The position numbers and the translations under genes are program-made. From positions 1-64,000 of the forward strand of contig CALXHR010000002.1 in assembly GCA_944388175.1 (NCBI GenBank): a stretch of 64,000 bases of DNA. The letters are read 5' to 3'. Below the pieces are notes generated by a model. It was not told where the DNA came from, did not search any database, and was given only the letters and a program-made list of their open reading frames with translations. Shown in pieces: positions 32,259-41,113 of the stretch. Numbering within the stretch: position 1 is the stretch's first letter; each line of letters begins with the position of its first letter. This stretch comes from an uncultured Gemmiger sp. (lineage in GTDB: Bacteria; Bacillota; Clostridia; Oscillospirales; Ruminococcaceae).

Positions 32259-32335
32259 CCTTGCTGTGCAGGGCGGGCGTTCCCGCCCGCCGGGCCGCTA
32301 CCGTGCGGCGGGCGAATTCGCCCGCCTTACAGTAC
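32259..32335. repeat. GC-rich palindromic intergenic element
   Basis: About 75 bp contain stacked inverted repeats: GGGCGGGCG / CGCCCGCC, CCCGCCG / CGGCGGG around a central loop, and a perfect 20-bp palindrome (GGCGGGCGAATTCGCCCGCC, 32307-32326). The ends are imperfect inverted repeats (CTGTgcAGGGCGGGCG against CTGTaAGGCGGGCG). It looks like a REP or MITE-type element dispersed in intergenic DNA. No coding capacity is seen. Confidence 0.6.
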
Positions 32336-32382
32336 AGCCCAAAGCGGCTCTGAACACGGAACGCGATGGTTTATTGCCGCGC

Positions 32383-34233
32383 TTAGTAGATGGAAAAATA
32401 CCCCACATGGGCGGGGGCGTTGTCCTCGACCAGGACGGTAAAACCGCCGGGGTTGACCTCGGTCGATTTGCCGAACGCTTCCTCGGCCAGCAGGTGCGGC
32501 CCGCGGTTGAGGATGATCTCGGCCGTCTGGGTCTTGCCGACGCGGCGGTAGTGCAGCACGTCGCCCTCGGCGCGCACGATCTCCATGCGGCCGCCGTCGA
32601 AAGCGTCGCAGCTGCGGCGCAGGCGGGCCAGCGTTTTCATTGGCCCGCGCAGGCGTTCCTCGGTCGAGTTCCAGTCAAAGAACGCGCGGTTGAAGGGGTC
32701 GCGGTAGCCCTGCATGCCGATCTCATCGCCGTAGTACACCGACGGCACGCCGGGCAGCGTAAAGATCATGGCATAACCCAGCAACATTTTGCGCAGCCCC
32801 TCGTCCACTTTGTTGGGCGCGACGCGGCGGCCGCTCTGCCAGTAGCGGTCGCGGCCGTTGGCCGGTTCGCCGGCAATGGCGGTCAGCGCGCGCTCGGTAT
32901 CGTGGGTGGAGAGGAAGTTCATTGCGCAGTTCAGCGCCGGGGGCGGGTAATTTTCGCAGATGGTCATGATCTGCTCGGCCACGGCGGCGGCGTCCGCCCC
33001 GCGCAAAAAGTCCAGCGTCGCGTTGCGGAAGGGGTAGTTCATCACGCCGTCCAGCCCCTTGCCACGCAGGTAGGTGCGGCGGCGGCCAAAGGCTTCCTTG
33101 GTGGTGGCGTCCTCCCACACTTCGCCCAGCAGCAGTTTGTCCTCGCCATGGGCTTTGACGGCACGGCGGATTTTTTCGATAAAGGCGTCGGGCAGTTCGT
33201 CGGCGACGTCCAGCCGGAAGCCCGACGCGCCCAGGCCCAGCCAAGTATCAATGACACCGCCCGGGCCGCAGACAAATTCCTCATAGCTGGGGGAATTTTC
33301 CTCCACCTCGGGCAATGTCTCGAACCCCCACCAGCAGCGGTACCCGCTGGGGTAGCCGGAGTCGAAATCATACCATTTGCGGTAGGGCGAGTGGCGGTCG
33401 CGGTAGGCGCCGCCGGGGCCGTAGCGGCCTTCGCGGTTGAAGTAGAGCGAGTCCGACCCTGTATGGCTGAACACGCCATCCAGAATGATGCGGATGCCCG
33501 CTTTGCGGGCGGCTGCGCACAGGGCGGCGAACTCCTCGTTGGTGCCCAGCAGCGGGTCGGCTTTGAGGTAGTTGGCCGTGTTGTAGCGGTGGTTGGCGTG
33601 GGCTTCAAAAATCGGGTTGAGGTAGATGCAGCTGACGCCAAGTTCCCGCAGGTAGGGCAGCTTTTGCTGGATGCCCGCGAAATCGCCGCCGTAATAGTCC
33701 ATGTTCAGGTAGCCGTCGTCCTGCTCATTGGGCCAGAAATACGGCTCGCCCGTTTTGTCGGCGCGGTAGATGCGGTCGGCAAACGGCATGGGTTTGTTGG
33801 GCACGCCCTCGCAGAAACGGTCGGGGAAAATCTGGTACATTGTGGCGGCGCGGAACCAGCCCGGCGTGGCAAAGCCCGGCTCATACACCGTCAGCTGCCA
33901 GCTGGCGCCGCCCGTCCAGCTCAAAAAACCTTCGCCGCCGGCCCCGCGGTAGATTTTGCGGAAATCGGTGTAGAGATCAAAGTAGTAAAAGTACAGCCCC
34001 GGCGTGGTGGGCGCAATGGTAAAGGCAAAATGGTTGGCCCCCTGCGCCTGGCCGGTAAACTCCATGCGGTAGTGCACGGGGTCCTCGCGGTCTTTGGTCA
34101 GCACCAGGTGCGGGTCCACATAGCCGAAGGATTCCGGCACCGAAAGGCGGAACGTGACGTCCTGCCCGGCGGGCACCGCGCCGAACGGCGTTTTGCAGGC
34201 GGGGTCCAAACTGTTAAAAAACGTGTGCGGCAT
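32383..34233 (-). CDS. GH13 alpha-glucanohydrolase (neopullulanase / maltodextrinase type)
   Basis: This 616-residue enzyme has an N-terminal beta-sandwich (residues 1-120) like the N domain of neopullulanases. The GH13 TIM barrel follows, with nucleophile Asp in GFRLDVADE (near 341), acid/base Glu in LGEVWED (near 370) and transition-state Asp in FLSTHDTER (near 442), then a C-terminal sheet domain. There is no signal peptide, so it acts on internal maltodextrin. It sits just downstream of glgP, with which it could complete glycogen or maltodextrin breakdown. Confidence 0.92.
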   Translation of the reverse strand: MPHTFFNSLDPACKTPFGAVPAGQDVTFRLSVPESFGYVDPHLVLTKDREDPVHYRMEFTGQAQGANHFAFTIAPTTPGLYFYYFDLYTDFRKIYRGAGGEGFLSWTGGASWQLTVYEPGFATPGWFRAATMYQIFPDRFCEGVPNKPMPFADRIYRADKTGEPYFWPNEQDDGYLNMDYYGGDFAGIQQKLPYLRELGVSCIYLNPIFEAHANHRYNTANYLKADPLLGTNEEFAALCAAARKAGIRIILDGVFSHTGSDSLYFNREGRYGPGGAYRDRHSPYRKWYDFDSGYPSGYRCWWGFETLPEVEENSPSYEEFVCGPGGVIDTWLGLGASGFRLDVADELPDAFIEKIRRAVKAHGEDKLLLGEVWEDATTKEAFGRRRTYLRGKGLDGVMNYPFRNATLDFLRGADAAAVAEQIMTICENYPPPALNCAMNFLSTHDTERALTAIAGEPANGRDRYWQSGRRVAPNKVDEGLRKMLLGYAMIFTLPGVPSVYYGDEIGMQGYRDPFNRAFFDWNSTEERLRGPMKTLARLRRSCDAFDGGRMEIVRAEGDVLHYRRVGKTQTAEIILNRGPHLLAEEAFGKSTEVNPGGFTVLVEDNAPAHVGYFSIY

Positions 34234-34260
34234 ACAAAGCCCCTTGCAGTATAGTATCGG

Positions 34261-34294
34261 AAAAAAGCTGCCGCGGTCAGGCGGCCGCGGCAGC
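34261..34294 (-). terminator. Terminator after glgP
   Basis: Minus-strand stem GCTGCCGCGG / CCGCGGCAGC followed by six T, lying only about 30 nt before the GH13 start. Confidence 0.85.
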
Positions 34295-34311
34295 AGGTGC
34301 GTAAGAGGAAA

Positions 34312-36714
34312 TTATTTGACCGGCGCGGCGCCCCAGATATCGCGCGCATACTCCATGATAGAACGGTCGGCGCTGAAAATACCGGCGTTGGCGATATTCA
34401 TCAGGCTCATGCGGTTCCACTTTTCTTTGTCGCGGTACAACTGCTGCACGGTCTGCTGGGCACGGCGGTAGTCCTTGAAGTCCGCCATGACCATGTACGG
34501 GTCCGAATTGCGCAGGTTGTTGGTGATCTCGCTGAAGTTTTCGCCGTTCCAGCCGCGCTCCAGCAGGTCCAGCACGGCCATGGCCGTGTTGTCGCCCGAG
34601 ATAAAGGCCGAGGGGTGGTACCCCATGCCCTTGAGGGCGTTGACTTCCGGCGTGAGCATGCCGAAAATGATCTCGTTTTCGTGGCCGGCGGCGTCGGCAA
34701 TCTCGACGTTGGCGCCGTCCAGCGTGCCGAGGGTGACCGCGCCGTTGAGCATGAACTTCATGTTGCCGGTGCCCGAAGCTTCGGTGCCGGCCAGGCTGAT
34801 CTGCTCGGAAACTTCGCTGGCGGGCATCAGACGCTCGGACAGCGTGACGCAGTAGTCCTCCAGGTAGACGATGCGCAGCTTGCCGCGCACGGCGGGGTCG
34901 GCGTCGATGAGCTGGCCGAGCTTGCAGATCAGGCGGATCATCTGCTTGGCCATGTAGTAGCCGGGGGCCGCCTTGGCGCCAAAGATATAGGTCTTGGGCG
35001 TGAACTCGGCGTTGGGGTTGTTTTTGAGGTAGAGGTACTCGGCCGCAATGTTCAGCGCGTTGAGGTGCTGGCGCTTGTACTCATGCATGCGCTTGACCTG
35101 GCAGTCAAAGATGGAATCGGGGTCGATGACCTGGCCGGTGGCGCGGGCGAGGTAGTCGGCAAAAATCGCCTTGTTCTCGCGCTTGACTTTGCCCAGACGC
35201 GCCAGGACCTGGGAATCGCCGGCAAACTTCTCAAACTTTTTCAGCTCGGCGGCGTCCTGTTTGAACCCGTCGCCGATCGTCTCGCTGAGCAGGTCGGTCA
35301 GGCCCTGGTTGGAAGCCAGCAGCCAGCGGCGGTAGGCGATGCCGTTGGTGACGTTCTTGAACGCCTTGGGCTTGAACAGGAAATAATCGTGGAAGACGCT
35401 GTCCTTGATGATCTCGCTGTGCAGCTTGGAAACGCCGTTGATGGCGTGGCAGGTGTAGCAGCAGATGTTGGCCATGCGCACCTGGTTGTCGCCCAGGATG
35501 GCCATATAGTTGATCTTGCCCTGGTCGCCGGGGAAGGCTTTTTCCAGCTCGATGCGGCAGCGGCGGTCCATCTCGCAGACGATCTGCCAGATGCGCGGCA
35601 GCGTGGAGCGGAAGATATCGACGTTCCACTTCTCCAGCGCTTCGCTCATGACGGTGTGGTTGGTGTACGCGAACACCTTGCGGCAGATGTTGAACGCGGC
35701 GTCCCAGTCATAGCTGCACTCATCCAGCAAAATGCGCATCATCTCGGGGATGGCCAGCGTCGGGTGGGTATCGTTGAGCTGGATGGCGATCTTGTCGGGC
35801 AGGTTCTCCAGCGTGCCGTACTGGTTGAGGTGGTTCTGCAGGATATCGGCGACCGACGCGGCCGAGAAGAAGTACTGCTGGCGCAGGCGCAGAATCTTGC
35901 CCTCGGTGTGGTTGTCGTTGGGGTACAGCACCTTGGAGATCAGCTCCGCCGAGGCAGACTGGCTGATGGCCGTGTTGTAATTGCCGGCGTTGAAGCTGCT
36001 CATATCAAAGCTGGGCGCCTTGGCCTGCCACAGGCGCAGCTTGGAAACGCCCTGGCTGCCGTAACCGGCCACATACATATCGTTGGGCACGGCGATGACG
36101 GAGTTGTAGTTTTCGTACTTGACGTGGTGGAAACCGCCCTCCCAGGTCTCGATGGCCTGGCCGTCAAAACGGATTTCCTGCGCCTGGTCGGGGTGGCTCT
36201 TGATCCACACCTGGCCGCCGGGCAGCCAGTTGTCGGCGGTCTCCTGCTGCCAGCCGTCAACGATCTTCTGTTTGAAGATGCCGTACTCATACAAAATCGA
36301 GTAGCCGGTGCCGGGGATGCAGTCGGTGGCCATACCGTCGAGGTAGCACGCCGCCAGACGGCCCAGGCCGCCGTTGCCCAGGCCGGCGTCGGGTTCCTGG
36401 TCGTAGATGGTGTCGATCTTGACGCCGGCGTCCGCCAGCACACCCTCGGCCACATCGTTGAGACCGAGGTTGAACAGGCTGGTGCGCAGGCTGCGGCCCA
36501 TCAGGAACTCCATGCAGAGGTAGTAGACCTGCTTTTTGCCCTCGCCCAGCACTTTGGACTGGAACTTTTTCTGCCGGTCCGACATGAGCTGCCGGGTGAT
36601 GGACGCCAGGCAGCGGTAAATCTGGTCGGCCGAGGCAGCCTCCAACGTGACGTTGCACTCGCTCATCAGGGTATCTTTGAGCATTTTCTCAAATTCACGC
36701 TTGGTGTACTTCAA
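34312..36714 (-). CDS. glgP: Glycogen/starch/alpha-glucan phosphorylase
   Basis: This 800-residue enzyme releases glucose-1-phosphate from alpha-1,4-glucans using PLP. Conserved blocks include EPDAGLGNGGLGRLAACYLDG, QLNDTHPTLAIPEMMRILLD, QVKRMHEYKRQHLNAL and the PLP-Lys region EASGTGNMKFMLNGA (near residue 650). The length is normal. The start codon is TTG with TAAGGAGAG ahead of it. It has its own promoter and a terminator. Confidence 0.97.
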   Translation of the reverse strand: MKYTKREFEKMLKDTLMSECNVTLEAASADQIYRCLASITRQLMSDRQKKFQSKVLGEGKKQVYYLCMEFLMGRSLRTSLFNLGLNDVAEGVLADAGVKIDTIYDQEPDAGLGNGGLGRLAACYLDGMATDCIPGTGYSILYEYGIFKQKIVDGWQQETADNWLPGGQVWIKSHPDQAQEIRFDGQAIETWEGGFHHVKYENYNSVIAVPNDMYVAGYGSQGVSKLRLWQAKAPSFDMSSFNAGNYNTAISQSASAELISKVLYPNDNHTEGKILRLRQQYFFSAASVADILQNHLNQYGTLENLPDKIAIQLNDTHPTLAIPEMMRILLDECSYDWDAAFNICRKVFAYTNHTVMSEALEKWNVDIFRSTLPRIWQIVCEMDRRCRIELEKAFPGDQGKINYMAILGDNQVRMANICCYTCHAINGVSKLHSEIIKDSVFHDYFLFKPKAFKNVTNGIAYRRWLLASNQGLTDLLSETIGDGFKQDAAELKKFEKFAGDSQVLARLGKVKRENKAIFADYLARATGQVIDPDSIFDCQVKRMHEYKRQHLNALNIAAEYLYLKNNPNAEFTPKTYIFGAKAAPGYYMAKQMIRLICKLGQLIDADPAVRGKLRIVYLEDYCVTLSERLMPASEVSEQISLAGTEASGTGNMKFMLNGAVTLGTLDGANVEIADAAGHENEIIFGMLTPEVNALKGMGYHPSAFISGDNTAMAVLDLLERGWNGENFSEITNNLRNSDPYMVMADFKDYRRAQQTVQQLYRDKEKWNRMSLMNIANAGIFSADRSIMEYARDIWGAAPVK

Positions 36715-36808
36715 ACTGATTCTCTCCTTACGCTAGGTTTGTATAACGGGCCGCCGCACCGGCGGCCTTGGTGACAGAAAACAAGGGCTTTGCAAAGAGC
36801 CCCTATAG

Positions 36809-36837
36809 ATTATAGCCAAAAATGGACGGTTGCGCAA
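36809..36837 (-). promoter_or_regulatory. Promoter of glgP
   Basis: Minus-strand TTGCGC, 17 nt, TATAAT. The leader of about 85 nt holds a GC-rich hairpin near 36750-36772. Confidence 0.8.
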
Positions 36838-36889
36838 GGGAATTTTACCGCTTCACAAGGTTTTTTATACTTTTCTACAAAAAGGGCTT

Positions 36890-36918
36890 TTGCCAGGGGG
36901 TGTTTTGTATTATAATAT
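36890..36918 (+). promoter_or_regulatory. Promoter of zapA
   Basis: TTGCCA (36890-36895), 17 nt, TAATAT (36913-36918); an overlapping TATAAT lies at 36911. Confidence 0.65.
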
Positions 36919-36992
36919 GGGTAAGATTTTTGGGCCCCGGCCCCCTGCGCCGGGCCAACATTGAACACAATGCGGGAAGGAGCACAATTTTT

Positions 36993-37370
36993 ATGGGAGT
37001 CGCAACCTCGAAAGTGCGTCTGAATATCTGCGGGTCCAGCTATGTTGTCAACACCACCGAGAGCGAGGATTATATGCAGAACCTGGCCGACCGGCTGAAC
37101 CTGGATATGAATGAACTGATGGCTTCCTCCAATTCCATTTCCATCACGACGGCCGCCATCATGACGGCGCTGAACTACCGCGACGAACTGGAAAAGGCCA
37201 GCGGCAGCGCCGACAACATGCGCCGCCAGATCAAAGATTACCTCGAGGACGCCGCCAGCGCCAAGATGGCCGCCGAGGAAGTCCGCCGCGAGAACGCGTC
37301 GCTCAAGCGCCGCATCGACGACCTGGAGCGGCGGCTGCGCCGCACCCAGAGCAACCAGGAGACGCTGTGA
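36993..37370 (+). CDS. zapA: Cell division protein ZapA
   Basis: This 125-residue protein has the ZapA fold (residues 5-95; KVRLNICGSSYVVNTTESEDYMQNLADRLN) and a C-terminal charged coiled coil (85-125). ZapA cross-links FtsZ filaments at midcell. The ATG at 36993 is preferred, with GGAAGGAG about 11 nt upstream. Its TGA stop overlaps the GTG start of the next gene (GTGA). Confidence 0.9.
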   Translation: MGVATSKVRLNICGSSYVVNTTESEDYMQNLADRLNLDMNELMASSNSISITTAAIMTALNYRDELEKASGSADNMRRQIKDYLEDAASAKMAAEEVRRENASLKRRIDDLERRLRRTQSNQETL

Positions 37371-39451
37371 GCCGCCCGCTGGAGATTCTGGCCCCCGCGG
37401 GTGACCGCGCAATGCTTGGCGCCGCTGTGTTCAGCGGCGCTGATGCTGTTTATTTGGGGCTGAGCGGCTTTAACGCCCGCCGCACGGCGGGCAATTTCAC
37501 CCCGGACGAGCTGTGCGAGGCCGTGGCCTTTTGCCATGCGCGCGGCGTGCGGGTGCACGTAGCGCTGAACACGCTGGTCTACGCGCAGGAACTGGCCGGC
37601 CTGGCCGACGCCGTGCGCGCGGTGGCGCGGGCCGGGGCGGATGCCGTCATTGCCGACGACCTGGCCACGGCACAGCTGGTCAAACAGATCGCCCCCACGC
37701 TGGCGCTGCATGCCTCGACCCAGATGACCGTGCATACACCGGCCGGTGCGCAGGAGATGGCCGCGCTGGGGTACGACCGCGTGATCTTAGCGCGGGAACT
37801 GAGTTTGGAAGAAATCCGCGCTGTCTGCGCGACCAGCCCCATCGAGTGCGAGGTGTTCGTCCACGGCGCGCTGTGCATGAGCGTGAGCGGCCAGTGCATG
37901 ATGAGCGCGTTTTTGGGCGGGCGCAGCGGCAACCGCGGCGCCTGCGCCGGGCCCTGCCGTCTGCCGTTTGACGCCACGCCAGGCCTGCGCCCCGGCCAGC
38001 CCGGCAAAGCCTGCCATTTGAGCCTGAAGGACATGGACCATATCCCCCACCTGCGCGCGTTGATGGATGCCGGGGTGGCCAGCGTCAAGATCGAAGGGCG
38101 GCTGCGCACGCCGGAGTATGCGGCCGCCGTCGTCACGGCCTGCCGCGCCGCGCGCGACGGGCTGCCCTATGACGAAGCGCTGGTGCGGGACATTTTTTCC
38201 CGCTCCGGCTTTACCGACGGTTACCTGACCGGCCAAAACGACGGCGCGATGTTCGGCGTACGCACCGAGGCCGACGCCGCCGCCACCCGCGCCGCCACGC
38301 CCAAGGCTCGGGAGCTGTTCCGGCGGGAACTTTGCCGCATCCCGGTGCAGTTCCGGGCCGCGTTTACGGCGGACGGCGTCCAGCTGACGGCCGCCGACCC
38401 CGAGGGGCACGAAGCTGCCGCCCACAGCGGCGAAGCGCCGCAGCCCGCGCAGAAGAACCCCGTCCCCGGCATCGAGCGGGCGCTGGGCAAAACCGGCGGC
38501 ACGCCGTTTTTGTGTGCCGGCGTCACGGTGTGCGGCGCGCCGGGCTTTTTGCCCGGCAGCGTGTGGAACGACCTGCGCCGCCAAACGCTGGACGCCTTGC
38601 TGCAAAAGCGCGCGGCGCCTGCACCGCACGCCGTGCAGCCGTGGACGCTGCCGGCGTACCCGGCGCACCCGGCCGGCAAAACGCCGGTTTTGGCCGCGCG
38701 GTTCCAGACCGTGGCGCAGTGCCCGCCGGAAAGCGTCGATGCGCTGCGCTGGCTGGTCTTTCCGCTGGCGGAAGCCGGTAACGTGCCGGACGCCTGGCGC
38801 GCCAAAACGCTGCTGGAACTGCCGCGCGTGATGTTCGGCCGCGCTGAAACCGCCGCAGCCGCCGCGCTGGCCCGCTGGCAGGATGCCGGTTTTGCCGGGG
38901 CGGTCGCCAACAACGTCGCCCACCTGCGGCTGGCCCAAACCTGGCCGCTGTACGGCGGGCTGGGGCTGAACATCACCAACCCGCTCTCCGCCGCGCGCTG
39001 CGCCGAACTGGGCCTGCGCGGGCTGCTGGTGCACCCCGAGACCTCGCTGCGCGCCATGCAGGCCGTGGCCCCGCAAAAAGACAGCGCGCCGCTGCCCACA
39101 GCCGCGCTGTGCTACGGGCACATGCCGCTGATGCTGACGCGCGCCTGCCCGCTGCGCAACACGCGCAGCTGCGCGCAGTGCCCCGGCGGCGGTACGCTGC
39201 GCGACCGCAAAGGCCGCGACTTTGCCGTGACCTGCACCGCCCCCGGCAGCGCCGGGGTGCGCACAGTGTACAACCCCGTGCCGCTGTATATGGGCGACCG
39301 CCTGGCCGAACTGCCCGTGGATGTGGCCGTGGCCGCCTTTACCACCGAGCCCCCGGCCCGCGCCGCCCAGGTTTTGGCAGCGCTGCTGGCCGGCCGGCCG
39401 TTTGACAGCGAGTTCACCCGCGGGCTATACTATACAGAAGCGGCGACCTGA
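37367..39451 (+). CDS. U32 family peptidase / RlhA-like protein
   Basis: This 694-residue protein has the N-terminal U32 barrel (LEILAPAGDRAMLGAAVFSGADAVYLGL). The family signature (EVFVHGALCMSVSGQCMMS) lies near residues 162-180, followed by GNRGACAGPCRLPF. A long C-terminal part holds further Cys pairs (CPLRNTRSCAQCPGG). Several U32 proteins act in rRNA or tRNA hydroxylation rather than proteolysis, and RlhA is the closest functional model by length. Translation begins at GTG overlapping zapA. Confidence 0.88.
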   Translation: MSRPLEILAPAGDRAMLGAAVFSGADAVYLGLSGFNARRTAGNFTPDELCEAVAFCHARGVRVHVALNTLVYAQELAGLADAVRAVARAGADAVIADDLATAQLVKQIAPTLALHASTQMTVHTPAGAQEMAALGYDRVILARELSLEEIRAVCATSPIECEVFVHGALCMSVSGQCMMSAFLGGRSGNRGACAGPCRLPFDATPGLRPGQPGKACHLSLKDMDHIPHLRALMDAGVASVKIEGRLRTPEYAAAVVTACRAARDGLPYDEALVRDIFSRSGFTDGYLTGQNDGAMFGVRTEADAAATRAATPKARELFRRELCRIPVQFRAAFTADGVQLTAADPEGHEAAAHSGEAPQPAQKNPVPGIERALGKTGGTPFLCAGVTVCGAPGFLPGSVWNDLRRQTLDALLQKRAAPAPHAVQPWTLPAYPAHPAGKTPVLAARFQTVAQCPPESVDALRWLVFPLAEAGNVPDAWRAKTLLELPRVMFGRAETAAAAALARWQDAGFAGAVANNVAHLRLAQTWPLYGGLGLNITNPLSAARCAELGLRGLLVHPETSLRAMQAVAPQKDSAPLPTAALCYGHMPLMLTRACPLRNTRSCAQCPGGGTLRDRKGRDFAVTCTAPGSAGVRTVYNPVPLYMGDRLAELPVDVAVAAFTTEPPARAAQVLAALLAGRPFDSEFTRGLYYTEAAT

Positions 39452-39483
39452 CCCGCCACCCCACGCAAAAGGAGTACCTTGCC

Positions 39484-39729
39484 ATGAACGACAGACAAAA
39501 ACAGGGCCTTGCGCTGGCATTGACCGGCGCCGTGCTGGCCGCGCTGGCCATCCACCCGCCCAAAGTGCTGACCGCCGTCTACCTTGCCATAGAGCGCGCC
39601 CTCGTAGCCTGCGCCGGCGTGTTGCTGGCCGCGGCCGGGGCCGCCGCCTTGCTGGGCCTGGATGCCCCGCACACCGCCAAAGAGCCGGACTATACCATCG
39701 ACTATGCCGACGACGCTGGCGAACTGTGA
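39484..39729 (+). CDS. Small membrane protein, unknown function
   Basis: This 81-residue protein has two hydrophobic helices (about residues 9-24 and 36-60) and an acidic C-terminus (YTIDYADDAGEL). AAAAGGAG lies upstream. I do not recognise a family. It is the last gene before the low-GC restriction-modification cassette. Confidence 0.65.
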   Translation: MNDRQKQGLALALTGAVLAALAIHPPKVLTAVYLAIERALVACAGVLLAAAGAAALLGLDAPHTAKEPDYTIDYADDAGEL

Positions 39730-39741
39730 GGGGCTGCTACC

Positions 39742-39762
39742 ATGAAACAGTTGGAGCATTAG
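39742..39762 (+). CDS. Six-codon ORF before the restriction gene (or broken 5' end of it)
   Basis: ATG-AAA-CAG-TTG-GAG-CAT-TAG is in the same frame as the endonuclease gene and has a good GAGGGG RBS, but it stops 15 nt before the TTG start. Either an amber mutation has split a longer gene, or this is a regulatory mini-ORF giving reinitiation. Confidence 0.4.
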   Translation: MKQLEH

Positions 39763-39777
39763 ATTCAAAAAGATCTT

Positions 39778-40419
39778 TTGGAAAAGTTTGAGTTTCAGAA
39801 TTATGGCCATGCCCTTGAAATTTTGAACGAAGCATTTCCTTCTGAATGGGATGAACTTCAAAAGTGCTTATCACAACTTTTTATCACTATTGATGATTTA
39901 CAGGCCGCGGGCGGAAACGAAACTGCCATTCCCAAAAAATTCGACGATGCCTTATATCCGCTTGGATGGCGCGAAATCCGGATCACTGGCGATCTTTTGG
40001 TAAAGATGTACCCCCGCAGAGCAAATCAACGCGGTCGCTTTTCCGAGATTCCTTTTGACGAAAAAGTCATTAAAGGTTATATTGACGGCCACAATATTGA
40101 TTTCGTTAAAGGAAAAGTAGCTTTTGATTTAGAGTGGAACAGTAAGGATCAAACCTTTGACCGAGATCTTCTTGCTATGCGTACCTATTTCGATTGTGGC
40201 TTAATTGAGGTTGGCGTAATTGTCACACGCTCTCGTGAGTTGAACGATATTTTCCGTGAGCTGACCGACAAAAACGGACGTCCTCTTATGCCGAAATATG
40301 GCGCAAGCACAACATGGATGGGCAAATTGGAATATCGTTTGAAGTCACGCCGAAACGGTGGATGCCCCATCCTTGCCATCGGAATCAAAAAACCATGCGT
40401 AGAGGGATACGCGCCATGA
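39778..40419 (+). CDS. BglII/BstYI-family type II restriction endonuclease
   Basis: From a TTG start this protein has 213 residues. The N-terminus (NYGHALEILN) matches the YNHADEIL start of BglII. The core GHNIDFVKGKVAFDLEWNSK resembles the BglII active-site stretch, although the BglII residue pair E-x-Q reads E-W-N here. GC content is clearly below that of the neighbours. The adjacent MT-A70 gene overlaps it by 4 nt (ATGA), so the two form an R-M cassette. The TTG lacks a strong RBS, and a better-placed ATG upstream is cut off by an amber codon, so expression may be weak or lost. AGATCT sites occur at 39771 and 40164. Confidence 0.72.
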   Translation: MEKFEFQNYGHALEILNEAFPSEWDELQKCLSQLFITIDDLQAAGGNETAIPKKFDDALYPLGWREIRITGDLLVKMYPRRANQRGRFSEIPFDEKVIKGYIDGHNIDFVKGKVAFDLEWNSKDQTFDRDLLAMRTYFDCGLIEVGVIVTRSRELNDIFRELTDKNGRPLMPKYGASTTWMGKLEYRLKSRRNGGCPILAIGIKKPCVEGYAP

Positions 40420-41084
40420 AAGAGAATTTTTCAAACAGTGTTTTAGAAAAAACCACAGAAAGCCTTCTTGCCTTTACGAGCGGGAAAAAATACAAAACAA
40501 TTTATGCGGATCCCCCATGGCAATTTCAAAACCGCACTGGCAAGGTCGCCCCTGAGCACAAACGCCTTGCAAGATACAGCACCATGAAATTGGAAGAAAT
40601 AAAACTTCTTCCAGTCTCCGACTTGGCGGATGAAAAAAGCCATCTCTATCTTTGGGTTCCAAACGCTCTGCTCCCGGAAGGGTTGGAAGTAATGCGCGCT
40701 TGGGGATTTGAATACAAGACAAATATTATTTGGGAAAAAGTTCGCAAAGACGGTATGCCCGATGGACGTGGAGTTGGCTTTTATTTCCGAAATGTAACAG
40801 AAATTCTCTTATTTGGAATCAAAGGAGAAAAAAACCGCACCCTTGATCCTGGTCGCTCGCAGGTGAATTTAATCCGTGCCATGAAGCGTGAACATTCCCG
40901 TAAACCGGACGAGTTTGTTTCTATGATTGAGAGCTGCTCTCCAGGCCCTTACCTCGAATTGTTTGCGCGCGGGGAGCGTGACGGATGGGATATGTGGGGG
41001 AATCAGGCCACGGAAGAATATGAACCCACTTGGCATACTTATGCCAACCACACGGTTGCTTTTCATGCCGCAAAATCCGGTTAA
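40416..41084 (+). CDS. MT-A70 family DNA methyltransferase
   Basis: This 222-residue protein has the catalytic motif YADPPWQF (near residues 31-38) of N6-adenine MT-A70 methyltransferases, a YSTM segment, LYLWVPNALLPEGLEVM, and a C-terminal AdoMet-binding part (GPYLELFARGERDGWDMWGNQ). It is probably the protecting partner of the overlapping endonuclease. The ATG at 40416 sits in an ATGA overlap with GAGGG ahead; the frame is open further upstream inside the endonuclease gene. GC content is low, pointing to transfer. Confidence 0.88.
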   Translation: MKENFSNSVLEKTTESLLAFTSGKKYKTIYADPPWQFQNRTGKVAPEHKRLARYSTMKLEEIKLLPVSDLADEKSHLYLWVPNALLPEGLEVMRAWGFEYKTNIIWEKVRKDGMPDGRGVGFYFRNVTEILLFGIKGEKNRTLDPGRSQVNLIRAMKREHSRKPDEFVSMIESCSPGPYLELFARGERDGWDMWGNQATEEYEPTWHTYANHTVAFHAAKSG

Positions 41085-41113
41085 ACGTTTTGTTTTTTCC
41101 TTAAGGAGTTACT

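Noticed and set aside
39742-41084. Prophage or transposon origin of the restriction-modification island
   Set aside because: No integrase, transposase, tail or capsid gene and no clear terminal repeats were seen; only low GC and the R-M pair support transfer.
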